This document shows positions 49,377 to 59,940 of a stretch of 64,000 nucleotides of DNA, one piece after another. Source of the DNA: Phanerodontia chrysosporium (Eukaryota > Basidiomycota > Agaricomycetes > Polyporales > Phanerochaetaceae); assembly GCA_001910725.1 (NCBI GenBank), contig MJGA01000001.1, positions 1,612,001 to 1,676,000 on the forward strand, written 5' to 3'. The position numbers and the translations under genes were made by a program. Every line of letters starts with the position of its first letter. Positions within the stretch are counted from its first letter, which is position 1. A model generated the notes under the pieces. That model was not told the DNA's origin. It ran no database searches and was given only the letters and a program-made list of their open reading frames with translations.

Positions 49377-49564
49377 GGATCACGGCAAGTCGGCCAGTGG
49401 TCGGGCCTCGGGAGGACATCAGGAGGGACATCGATTATCAAGATATATCCTCATTGTGTGCGCCGCGCCTTGAAAAAAAACTGGCGCCAGGTATCGGCCC
49501 GAAGCTATCGCCAGTAAGCAGATTAATTACAGACCAGACTATCGCTGAATAAAGGATCAAGATG

Positions 49565-49626
49565 AGATTCGAACCTACGCACACGGGTACATAATACATA
49601 AACTAGGACAAAAAACCACTCGACTA
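49565..49626 (-). repeat. tRNA-derived SINE-like or tRNA relic (A and B boxes)
   Basis: On the minus strand, an A-box-like TAGTCGAGTGG (49626-49616) is followed after 40 nt by a near-perfect B box GGTTCGAATCT (49575-49565). The flanks do not pair into an acceptor stem, so this is not a functional tRNA. It fits the head of a tRNA-derived SINE or a decayed tRNA. No T-run terminator follows closely. Confidence 0.5.
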
Positions 49627-49793
49627 CCAAGCTTTTATTTGTATGTCGTCTTCGACGTACATCAGTGCATTCTGGGAGCTCTCAGGAGACACTGAAGACC
49701 CCACGGCTGCCCATAGACAACGCATTCAACCCGCGTGAGACACATGAATAACACAAGATCATTGATTTAAGGGTGCTACGAACATCAAGAACA

Positions 49794-51830
49794 TCACTGC
49801 TTATTAGCAGCCTTTCTACCCCGTGTGACACGCCTCACCGCGGCCAAGCCGTCCGCCGCAGAGCTGTTGACGGCGTCGCCAATGTGTTTCTTCTTCGTGG
49901 TGACCTTGCATGGCGCTGGAGCGGCTTGCTCAGGAGCCGCTGAGTTTCCCATCTCGTCAAGCGAGAGTGCCGCAACACCATTGTGAATGGTGTCTGCGTA
50001 AGGTACCAGAGCGGGTGCGGCAAGAGCCTGATTGCGGCGCCCACTCATCGGCTTAGCTAAGGAAGCTTGAGACCGGTCTACACCACGCTCAGAGTCTTGA
50101 CGGCTCGCCGAGGACAGTTGGCCAAGGGAAAAGCCTGTCGGAGGGGATGGGATGCCTGAATGCTGTACGATAGCGGGCGCATTGACGCTTATGCCGTGAA
50201 CAGTGGCGGTCGTGGCCGACGAGCGCAGGGATGGGCTAGAAGACTACACATTGATGGGTATCAGCAGCCCTGAATGCCAACGCAACACCAAGCCACTTAC
50301 CAGAGGGATGCTCGCCTGCATCATTGCAGCAAACCGCTCTTCGTTCTCGCGTCGCTGTCTAGCGGCCTCAGGGTCGGACACCGCAAGCTGCGGCTCCTCG
50401 GTCACGGGTACACCATCAAAAATGATGCCCTCCATCCAACGGCGCGCATGGACCAATACCGGTACGTCCCACAGGAACTTCAGCTTGTACTTAAGGAAAT
50501 TGAAGTAGCGCTCTGCGTTGAACTCGCCATCCTTGGGCGTGAGGTCCTTGTCGCCGGTAAGGCAGTGCCGAATCTAGAGGTAACAAAGTATATCAGTGTT
50601 GTACGGTACACCCGAGTAAGCTCGACTAAAGGCTTACGAGGACAAGCATGAATGCGAGGAGAGATGGATTGAGTTCTTTGATTCCAACTCTCCTTCCCCG
50701 TGAGCGACTATCGGGTATCCCCCGTGCTTCAATAGATGACGGACCGAACAAGATGCTTTTCGTCATCTATAGCAAGGGGTCAGTAGGTGAGACATACCAG
50801 CTCAAATAGATGAAATGCACCAGGGGAATTATCGGGTTGCGGAGCCAATATGCAACCTCGCCGTCATGGCCGGCCGCATACTGGTACGCTGGGAACTCGG
50901 CATCTGGGCGGCCACGAAGCCGCTGCGCATCAGGGTGGGCCTTGCGCTTCTCGGGTGGAAGCATGAGAAACGGGGCCCAGTCAGGGCAGTGCCTGGCGAG
51001 GTCGCCTTTGAGACGATTGAGAAGCTTCGACTTGTCGTCACGAATTTTTACAAGGGTCTGTCGCAGAGAACAGTAATCAGGATAAATAAATGCAATGTGT
51101 TCACCGAGACACACCCGTTCACGAATGAGATCTACGCTGCCCATGTACTTGAGGACCTGCTTTACAGCCTTATACTTGTCTGACTTCGGGTTGTGGGCTT
51201 GGAGATTGCGCCGGAGTACGGCAAAAATCTCAGCTGCCTGGACGTCAGCTGGTACATCGGGGGTGTTGTACTTTGCAACATCGTTGAGGTCGACATCTGG
51301 AGGGCTCGTGAAGGTGAATGCATCGTCTCTAAACCATGGACGGCAGGTGAACATGAGCTCAACGGCTATATCGTCGATCATCGCAAGCGTTGCGGTCTCG
51401 AGGATCTTCGCAGGGACGAGCTTTGCAGAGGCTTTACGACGCTTCCGGCCTGTAGCAGCGGTGGACTTGAGGTTGAGAATCTCGAGCTTGAGCTGCCGTA
51501 TCTCAGCCTTGAGATCGGTGACAAGAACTTGGTAGTCGGCAACAGCCTGTATAGGTGATGTCAGATCTTGCAGTGACTAGCACAACGACGCCCGCCCACC
51601 TTCCTATAGGCGTCGATACCCGCGTTCGGTCCAGGGTGTGCAATAGCCGGGTAACGGTCCTGCTCAGGCGTCGACGACTCATCCGAGTCCGAGTCTGCCT
51701 CCGTGCCGACATCACTGTCGTGGTCAAGGGCGTGCCCTTGGGCTTCTTCCGCAGAGCTAGCGCCGTGATCCTCGTCGTCGTCGTCGCGCCCTGCATGAGG
51801 ATGAGTAGAGGGGTAGACAGTACGGGCCAT
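49794..51830 (-). CDS. DUF6698-like protein of unknown function
   Basis: Five exons (51830-51600, 51546-50821, 50766-50638, 50573-50301, 50243-49794) join in phase into about 602 residues. The N-terminal 60 residues are rich in Asp, Glu and Ser. A short coiled coil (DLKAEIRQLKLEILNL) and a basic GRKRRKASAK stretch follow, then a conserved-looking globular region with SILFGPSSIEARG and LNPSLLAFMLVLIRHCLTGD. The latter resembles the DUF6698 family, which is expanded in Agaricomycetes. The C-terminus is Ala/Ser-rich with basic patches (TTKKKH, TRGRKAANK), so a nuclear location is likely. No enzyme motif is visible. The gene lies on the same strand as the transposase and inside the shared edge repeats, so it may be transposon cargo. 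The start ATG has an in-frame TGA immediately before it. Confidence 0.65.
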
Positions 51831-53882
51831 TCAGACTGCTCGTGCACAATGGGGACGTCAAAGATGTGGTAGTCCTTGGGGCCGTCGTAGAAAATTTGAG
51901 CGGTGGTGATTGATGTATTGATGTGATCGCCACCGCTGAGGTTGATAATCTTACAGGAGCAGACTGAGTGCACGTACAGCAGTAATTGCATTGGTATTGC
52001 AAACAGGAAACGGTTGCAAGTAAAACACACCGGATATCTCGTTTATTCAAAGAAGACATACGGCACAAAATCCGAAGATGGAATCGGCTGAAGAAGGTTG
52101 CCACTTGCCACCGCGATACTGCTGACCGAGCGCAGCTTCTGCCAGACTTCGTGGAGGGCTGTAGACATCGGTAAAGTTGGTGATACATAAGGACAACAGG
52201 GCACTCACCAGTTGTGTTCAGCCCCTTCTGATCCTGTTGTATGTCTCGCACAGCGGGGAACAGTCTTGTGCGCTCGCGCAGACTGCAGGCCACGGGTAGA
52301 GTGAGTTGGTATTGGTTACAAACCATAGTAGGACCACAACGCACCAACTTATGAAGCCTCTGCAGGATACTCCTTACATGTGCACCCATAAAGTGTCGAT
52401 GTGTGCTGAGCGGAAGCATCTTGGACAACCGGATGTTGTGATGCGGGGGAGGAAGGGAGGCGTCAGAGGCCTGTGTTCGACAGCACGCGAGAGCGCCGCC
52501 AGTGCGTGCTACACGTTTCCCCTGTGACTTTGAGTAAGGTTCCTCAGTTGTGTCACAAAGAAGACACGCACCTCGACGAAATGTCCGTCGCTCTTCCATC
52601 TCCTCTTTGACAGCGCGGATCCTGGATTACTGTACGGCGGGCACGGCCAATATGAGGGAGCATTGAGAGGCGTGCAGAGGAGCGACAAGGCGCGAAGGAA
52701 ACTTGTGGTGAGGGGGACGATGTGGCATGTGGTGAAGAGCAGGCCTCGCAACAGCCTCCGGAGTCCTCTGCAGCATCGTCCCGATTCGGTAAGCGCTCGC
52801 TTCTCGTCTTCGTCCCGACTGTCGACCAAGGTAGGGCTCTCTGGGCAATCCTCGTGTTGAGTCTATCTTGATTCACTTACATTAGTTCATTTAGATTGGT
52901 TGCCTCGCTATGCAACACACAGGGATTTCACGCAGAGTCTGCCAGAATGCGGTCGGTTTCTGCGTGCCCCTCACGGTGAGTCGTCGCACTGTCACCGATT
53001 ATAGTTACATTGAGTCGCTGCCAACCAGTCAGGGCAAACGCTCGATAATCCGGGCACTCTCCTGCGGCGTCCCTGCTGGGGACGCCGCGACGATACGCTC
53101 CAGTGTAAACAAGCTCACTCAAACAGAGTGTCTGGTCATCGGGTCCGAACTATCCCATTCCCGCCTACATCTCTCTAGTCCCAGGTATGTGTGGATGCTC
53201 TATGTCTCACATCATGTGATGATAATGTTATTAGGGGAGCGTAGGGCCGGCATTGGCCACGGCGGCCGGGGGCCGGCTCGTACAAAAGGCACACAGTGGT
53301 GCGTTCACTCTGCCTCAGGCATCTCAACGTTTCTCATGCCGAATGCTGCAGTCCGTCAATAACAACCGGTACCGGCCCATCGCGCAGCTGCACTCAATAA
53401 TGAACTGCCAGGCGATAACCCGGGCACATCCTGCAGGCCGACTCGTGCGCGCACCTCGTGGGTGGGCATGAGCATGCAGACAACTTGAAGTTCACAGTGC
53501 ACGGCCGTGGGTGCTCTCTGAATGCGGCGCACAGCTTCAGATTCACCTATGCTCCTACGCCAGGTAAGGTGCCGCAGGACCTTATCGTGAACTTGCCGCT
53601 GACACACGAGCAGGTTGCACGTGTGGCAGGCCCCATTATCGTCGCGCAGAACAGCGTGCGGGTGCCGTCTGGAACCCCGGGCACCCAGGACCGTCAAGAG
53701 CCGTCTGCCCTGACTCGCGCAGCCCAGAGCAAACCCAGTCTTCAACAGACTCCTATCTCATCTTCCCGCCTTCGCATTTCTCCTGAGTGCTTACTTCATG
53801 TCCGACTTCTCCCTCCTCCCTCCTCCCTTCTCACCCGCCCTCCTCGACCTCTGCCTCCGTCGCCCTACTCTACCATCTCATA
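51831..53882. other. Non-coding or decayed interior of the accessory island
   Basis: About 2 kb shows no convincing gene. ORFs up to 281 codons exist (for example minus-strand 51757-52599), but they have Cys/Ser/Arg-rich random composition and no recognisable domain. This may be promoter, decayed element sequence, or untranslated leader of the DUF6698-like gene. Confidence 0.4.
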
Positions 53883-54479
53883 ATGGCTCTCTCTGCACTC
53901 GCTCACTGTCTTCACGGCGTCCTCAACGGTGGTGTCTTCGGCGGACCCGGCTGGTCGTCACTGGCAAGCGCATCCCACGCCGACGCCTCATCGTTCAGCG
54001 CCGTGCCCAACACTACCCGCGGCTGCGTGAACCTCACTATCCTCGCCGCGTGCACCGCGCAGGCGAACCTGCATGCCCTCGCGGCACCGCTCACCCCGGT
54101 TGTGACGCTGCCCCAGCGGTCGTCCGTGCGCAGCGCCAGCGTTCATGTAAGCACCCGAGCCCCCTTGCCCTTGCCCGCGCCCGCGGACCCGCTTGCCGAA
54201 GCATACGCCGTCACACTGGACTCCGTCGCGGACGCGCTCCCGTCGCCGCGCGCAGCCTCGCGGGCAGGCTTCGTGCAGTACAGCACGCCCGCCGCGTACG
54301 CGTACCCCACCGTCGCGCCGCTCCCGCAGAATAACAATCGCACGGCGAAGCTCGTCGCCAGCGTGCTGCTCTTGCACGCGAGTGGACACCCCATGCGCCG
54401 CCACCCGCAGTCCCCTGAGGAGACGACGTACGTCAAGAGCTGTCTCTCCCGTCCGGTCGCTGTCGCCGTCGAGGCATAG
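53883..54479 (+). CDS. Hypothetical protein (doubtful)
   Basis: An ATG at 53883, preceded by a pyrimidine-rich leader (53790-53880), opens a 198-codon frame ending at TAG 54477-54479. The predicted protein is rich in Ala, Pro and Val with strong third-position GC and has no domain I recognise. A possible intron donor (GTAAGC, near 54148) lies inside. The opposite strand is also open here, as is common in GC-rich sequence, so coding status is uncertain. It is the only plus-strand candidate within the island. Confidence 0.3.
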   Translation: MALSALAHCLHGVLNGGVFGGPGWSSLASASHADASSFSAVPNTTRGCVNLTILAACTAQANLHALAAPLTPVVTLPQRSSVRSASVHVSTRAPLPLPAPADPLAEAYAVTLDSVADALPSPRAASRAGFVQYSTPAAYAYPTVAPLPQNNNRTAKLVASVLLLHASGHPMRRHPQSPEETTYVKSCLSRPVAVAVEA

Positions 54480-54952
54480 CCCCCTGCGACAGCCGCTCCT
54501 CTCTTTGGCCGCATGCTGCGCCCTGTGCACTGCACTGCACTTGTACGTCGAAACGCCGGTGTCGTTGCTCCCAGAGGCGACGCGGCCGAATTCGACGTTG
54601 AGAAGAAGGGTTGTTGGAAATATCTCGGGCAGCGTCACCGCGGACGAGCACGGTGGCAGCCTCGAGAATCACACCCGCCTCCTCTTTGAGGTCATCAACG
54701 CTGTCTGCACCATCATCAATGAGGATAGGAACACAGGCGCACTAACTTGAACACCAACCGTTCCTCGTCTGGCAGCCCTACGAGTCACCAATGGGTACCC
54801 GGCCCATGACCTGCAGGTGAGCCAGACTCATTGTCAGCTTTACAAGTCTGTTCCAATGGCTTAGGGATGCAGCTCTCAGATGCATCTAGTAGAGACCTTC
54901 AGAGATACATTATATTCATAATAAATGAGTATTAAATTTCTACATATACAAA
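54480..54952. other. Gap beyond the transposase 3' end
   Basis: This stretch is AT-richer than its surroundings, especially 54890-54952, consistent with the transposase 3' UTR. No gene is seen. Confidence 0.4.
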
Positions 54953-57900
54953 CTACTGGAAGCGCTTTGGGAACAGTTCTTGCAGGCGAAGGAACATGTC
55001 AGAGTCAACTAGATCTACCGCAATAAACTCATCAGGCTGGTCTGGGTGTTGATACAATAATGCACCCCGGATGACACAGCGAAGGGGAATGAAGCGAGCA
55101 TCTTGACGGCCTCCAGCCTTGACACGACAGAGCCCCAGGTCAATGTCACTCTTGCGAGTAGGACCAACTGCCCTATCCATGGGTAGGACAAGGGCGATAG
55201 GGACTGTGTACCCCGTGCTGAGTGTACACACAAACATGAAGATTAGCTTGGCGAACGTGTGCTTGTCACCGACATCTTGAAAAATGATTCCGTCGTAGCG
55301 TGGTCGGCCATGGAAGCTAGGGTTGCAGCGAAGATAGTCAATCTCTTCACGGCCCGTGCATATGCACTCATAGTGGACCTTGAGAAATCGACATTCTATG
55401 ATCTAGAATGGCGACCAGAACATGTAAGTGCCAAGTCCAACTTTGATATCAAATAAGATTGGCACACCGTGCTGTTAGGGCTGAGACGAACAGTAGTTGG
55501 AGTGATTGTCATGTCTGCCGAGAACCCCGTCTCCTCACGTGGGATGCTGACAGCAAGGCTGAAGAGAAATCGGTTGAGCCTAAGTCGGAATTCGTGGAAT
55601 GCTCGGTCAGATGCATGCTGTACTTCAACATCATGCAACGTGAGCTCAGGCTGCCTTGAACCGAGATAAACTTGATGAAAGCGGAACTCAGTTGTTTCGG
55701 AGAGGTCCTCGTCATCAGACTGCCCTTTCACATATGCATCGAGAATGTCAATCTTCTCCCGAATTGTGCTTGCACAGAACATTACGTCGTTTAGAAGTGC
55801 CAGCTGTATATGCATATGTGTACAAGACAGTCAGAGTTGGCTTGACTTGAGACATGTGCAGCTTACCTGGGGAATGACGTTCTTGAAATTTGTACGGCGG
55901 GAGTAATCCTTTCGCATTGGGCCATGAATTTTCTCTGATATCTTGGTTGTCATGCTGACGAGTGTTCCCTTGGCAAGGATATCCCGTATGCCATGTACAC
56001 GTAGATGCAGCTTGATGAAATTCCAGTCTTTAGGCTTCTCGTCCTGGTCTGTGAACTTCTTGTACTCCTGAATACGCAGGGGATATACATAGAATTCTCC
56101 ATGAAATAATTCAGATTAGACATACCTCTACACAACGCTGCAGCTGGAGAATGGTGCGATAGAGGTCGTTGAGTGTAGCCTCTGTATGGACTTCCATTGC
56201 AAGGTACGTGTGGCACTCGGCATATTTCCGAATGAGCTTGAGCAGAGAATATCCCCGTGGGTGTATTCTGTGATCAAACACATTGAAAGCAGCGTACACA
56301 ATGACCTAAGTTGCTATCAGGCATGTGAATAAACAGTATCATGGCAGAGCACAGCACCTTGGAAATGTCATTGTATTTGCTCGCATCAGTGAAGTTGACA
56401 TGGAGTACACCTGACTCGAAATGGTTGAGATCACGCCACCGTGGCATAGCCTGAAAGCTTTCATCGGCATGCAAGGTCAGTAACAGCCACAAAAGAGAGA
56501 GATATAGACATACTTCGCATCTATCTGAGTTGACAGCTGTCGCTTTTTCTCCAGAAGAGCTTTGAACTCGCCAAAGGCATGGTGTCCGAAAGTTCCGCTC
56601 TCGTCCATGTGCATATTGTCAACAGAGGCAGCCTCATGTGGGTCCGAGTTGGCAAGCTGCCAGAAGACGTTCTACAGCTCTCTGTGAATATACATTCGGA
56701 AGTTTACATGTTGAGTTGTGCGTACCTCGATAGGTCGAATACCAAGCTCGCGGGTTGCTTCATCAAGTTCACTCTTTCGTGTGTACTTGGCAAAGAGAAC
56801 TTGTGCTTGTTGCATGGTTCGGAGAGGCCACTCCTTGGACAGGTCGAACAGCTGGTCCGCGGGTACAAGGCACATTGGGCATGGACACAGACACCGATTA
56901 CCTCGGAGTAAAAGCATGGAACACCTGTGCAGTCAGATAGACAATCAACGTCAATGCCTAGTAATGCCAGGTTTAAGAGAGGAAATGCGTACAACTCCTC
57001 ATAATCACCTGATAGAATATTGAGGAAAAGATAGAATATCCTCCGGATTGCATCCGCGCATCGGACTGCAAGGCCAACCTTCGACAGCGGAATGAGAGGC
57101 TCAATTATCTTCTCCATTGCGGCGTGCCAGACTTCTCGCTTGAAGTTCGCAAAGCTGGTCTTGCCAGTCTCACCAGCCTCTTCTTTCACCTAATTGAAGA
57201 TGTTAGACAATGTGTAGCCACAGCAGGAACATTTTACACCAAACTAACCACGGGCAGAAATGCGACCACATGACCACCACCAAGACCGTCGCCATGTCGA
57301 ACGTGAGTCTCGATGTTAGTGATGCGCATAACAACGGGATATCCCTGCTGAGTCCCGAACGACGAAAGCTTGTTTTTGTCCGCATACAGAAAGATACCAA
57401 GAGGCTTCGCGTCCTTAGGTATGTTTGACTAGGATATGATGTTATGCCTGAGCCTGAGTAAACCTAGTACAATAATTGCAGCAACATACCTGTACGTCCC
57501 ACATCATTGAGCCGGTCACAGGCTCCGACTCGACAAAGTCCTCCCAATATGATCCCTTCCACTTTGACATGCGGCGGGCGTCCCACTGGAAGTACTGGAT
57601 AAGGTTTCGGTCTTGAAGCTGCTTGATAATGAGCTCTTCGACGTTGCGGACATAGACATCGTACGTCCTTTCTCCCGTGTGATGAGGGACAGTGATTTGG
57701 TGCTTCTTAAACTGCGGACACATTGTATTCATATCTAGCACACTATACAGATATATACAAGCCTCGCGCACCGAAGGTTGATTCAGGATAGCCTTCTCCC
57801 AAGCATGTGTGAGGTCCTTATACTCGCGGAGCGAGAACGCAGACGTGCCGTCAGCAACGCCGGATATGATGCGAAGGAGAGTCTTGATCTGCTCCTCGGT

Positions 57901-58648
57901 CATACCTGCCTGCTGCACGGCTTCTGCGAATTCGAAGTCCTCGCGCGACGCGAAGGGTTTCCACGGCTCTGGGTCCGGAGGCTCAGGCTGGAGACGTTCG
58001 CGCTGATAGTCTTCGAAGTGGTAGATCTTCGTCCCGAGCCCGCTGTGGGGATGAAATTGCACGCGTATGTCATCGAACTCCAGCTGCGAAGTGGGTGCAC
58101 AGTCGTTGTCCACGGACAATGGGCAGTCGACGCGCCCGGGGTGTTCGCATGGAGCCTGCGGGTTCGTATCAAATACGATCGATTCTATGTGACAAATGGA
58201 AACTTTTAGCATACGCAGACGGCGATAGGGTAACCGGACACATACCGGGGACAGGGCTCTTCTCGCGCGAAGTGACTGGTGCACTCGCTCCTGCGTGCGC
58301 ACGAGGGTTAGAGGCCCTGATGTGAGCAAGCAGTATCAGAAGAAAGAACATACCAAGCCCCCAGTCCGTGACTGTTGGAGCGTCCGCACTCGAACGTGCT
58401 ATGGGGGTGCAAGTGACTTGTGAGCTGCACGTCGGCCGCACATCCCGCTATTACGCACCTCTGTTCTCGCGCCGCTCTTGCTTCGCTATACGACGAAGCG
58501 CCTCAGCGTCCCTCCTTGCCCTCTGTGCCTTATCTTTGCACGCCCTCTGGTGGTTTTCAAACCCTCTCGGTTCCCAGCTCTTGGAGCAGTGCGGACATGT
58601 AAGTTTCTCGCCTACTGAAGCGAGTGATCGACTCGATTTTCCGCGCAT
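54953..58648 (-). CDS. Plavaka-type transposase (CACTA-related)
   Basis: A multi-exon minus-strand gene runs from a Met at about 58648 to the stop at 54953. Exon 1 carries a C2HC zinc finger (CPHC, then FENHQRAC). Later exons give WDARRMSKWKGSYWEDFV, LYADKNKLSSFGTQQGYPVV, a glycine loop followed by HVVAFLPV, TSFANFKREVWHAAMEKI, CPCPMCLVPADQLFDLSKEWPLR and a C-terminal region with LRCNPSFHGRPRYDGII and IRGALLYQHPDQP. This order is that of Plavaka transposases of Agaricomycetes, an RNase H-fold class related to CACTA/KDZ elements. An apparent stop near 55400 is removed by a GT-AG intron ending at 55378-55379. I found no frame break, so the copy may be functional. Exon borders at the 5' end are the least certain. 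Confidence 0.85.
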
Positions 58649-58787
58649 TTAGAGCCGATGCCTGGCAGTCTGGTGTATGTTGCAGATGAAATGGGATGGA
58701 CGCCGGCAGAGAGGGAGGACAACAGCCCCGTCGAATGACAGGGACCAGGATGAACGCGACGACCTGTCGAGGTTTCTCGCGAAGGCG

Positions 58788-58945
58788 TCTAGATACTCCC
58801 GTCACACTTCGATTATCTCGAGACGTCGCACTATCGGGGCTAGAGCGTCTAGATAACTCAAGATCCCTCGAGATCCCCGTCCGGAGACCTTGGGGAGATC
58901 AGCGTCTCTGGAGGCGCTTACGGATTTTCCGACAACAGCTCTAGA
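58788..58945. repeat. Right TCTAGA cluster and inverted TCTGGAGGCG motif
   Basis: TCTAGA occurs at 58788, 58848 and 58940, and TCTGGAGGCG near 58907 in the orientation opposite to the copy at 49292-49301. Together with the left cluster this gives the island matching ends. The block lies just before the RCF2 3' end. Confidence 0.5.
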
Positions 58946-59082
58946 GTACACGATGAATTACAGCGCGGGTCATGCAGAAAAGTGTCCGAGACTGCCTTCG
59001 AGGCAGCATGGCATGGGTCCAGGCCGAGGCCTGCGTGAAACGCAAACAGAGCGCAGGTGGCTAAGCCAGCCATGGCAAAAGC

Positions 59083-59940
59083 CTATTGCTGCTTTGCGGC
59101 TGCGCGGGCCTGCTGCTGCTCCTGCAGCTCGTGTTCGACAATGTCTCGCCACGAGTGGTCGGCCTCCTGCGGGAGAAGCCCGTCAGCGCTCGGCTCGTTC
59201 TGCTGCAGCATGCCTCGGAAACTCACAATGTGCCTGACAGGGCCCTCGTCCTGCGCCGTGGACCGCTTCGCCTGTGTAGCGACGCCGGCGGCGATAAGCA
59301 CGCCGAGCGTGAGTCCTTGTGCCCACATACGCGCCTGCACAATCTGCGCAATTTCTGTCAGTATGGCTGCAATGCATGGGGGCGCCGCTCGCACCTTTTG
59401 TGGCAGCGTCTGGTACTTGTTGCGCGCGATGATGCCGAAGCTGAGGCCCATGGAGAGTGCCCATCCGCCGAGGATGATGCCGTACTGGTGGCGATTCGCA
59501 AAGTCTTTGAGCTTCTCACCGGTCGAGAGCGCCTCCCAGCGCTGCTCCTCGCGCGCGGCCTTTGCATCAAGCTCCTGTTTGCCGATATCGTGCCTGCGCA
59601 AGGTTGTTCAGTGTGACGTTCTGCGCAGCAGGAAAGATGGCGCACCAGTGCTCGCGCTCGAATCGCTGGCCGGCGTGTTCGGCAGAGATGACAAAGGACG
59701 GCACGACGACCATGATCACGCCAAAGGCCTTGAGCGAAAGGGGGAGGTGGCGGTAGTACTGCCAGCGGCGCTGGAGGACGAGGGATGCGGGGAGCGCGAC
59801 GGCTGCGCCGCCGAGGAAGCCCTTGACGCCTCCCATGATGGTCGCGCGCTGCTGGGCTTCTTGCTCTTCTCTCGATACGAGCTAGCACACATGACATGAG
59901 CACACAACCACGCCGGAGAAGACCACATACACACCTTCAT
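59083..59940 (-). CDS. RCF2: Respiratory supercomplex factor Rcf2 (HIG1 domain, mitochondrial)
   Basis: The first exon is only ATG AAG (59940-59935). Exons 59881-59646, 59593-59395 and 59343-59083 complete about 233 residues. The opening MKLVSREEQEAQQ, with a Gly/Ala-rich first membrane segment (GGVKGFLGGAAVALPAS), matches the start of fungal Rcf2, where the N-terminus is conserved. The C-terminal HIG1 domain has two helices (YGIILGGWALSMGLSFGII and MWAQGLTLGVLIAAGVAT) joined by a loop. Rcf2 lies in the mitochondrial inner membrane and associates with cytochrome c oxidase and supercomplexes. Without the 6-nt exon the protein would have to begin at an internal Met and lose the conserved start. 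The intron 59344-59394 is 51 nt without a stop. Confidence 0.9.

Larger units (their letters stand above)
49264..58945 (-). mobile_element. Candidate ~9.7-kb Plavaka-type DNA transposon with passenger gene
   Basis: The segment sits between two housekeeping genes (TPA1 and RCF2). It holds a Plavaka-type transposase and a DUF6698-like gene, both on the minus strand. Its two edges share sequence in inverted orientation: the left edge reads TCTAGA, a short spacer, AAAATC, CG and then GCGCCTCCAGA (49264-49301), and the reverse complement of the right edge (58945 back to about 58905) reads the same blocks in the same order. Three TCTAGA motifs occur in each edge. The repeats are imperfect, I could not define a clean target-site duplication, and the exact termini are uncertain. 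A smaller element around the transposase alone is the main alternative. Confidence 0.5.

Noticed and set aside
49794..51830. TET/JBP dioxygenase as passenger gene (known partner of related fungal transposons)
   Set aside because: No HxD...H iron motif or 2OG-binding pattern is visible in the translated exons.
51757..52599. 281-codon minus-strand ORF upstream of the DUF6698-like gene
   Set aside because: Cys/Ser/Arg-rich random composition, no domain, and it overlaps the supported exon in another frame.
55396..55450. Premature stop in the transposase
   Set aside because: The stop lies within a GT-AG intron whose acceptor (CATAG) joins directly to the conserved CRFLKVHYEC segment.
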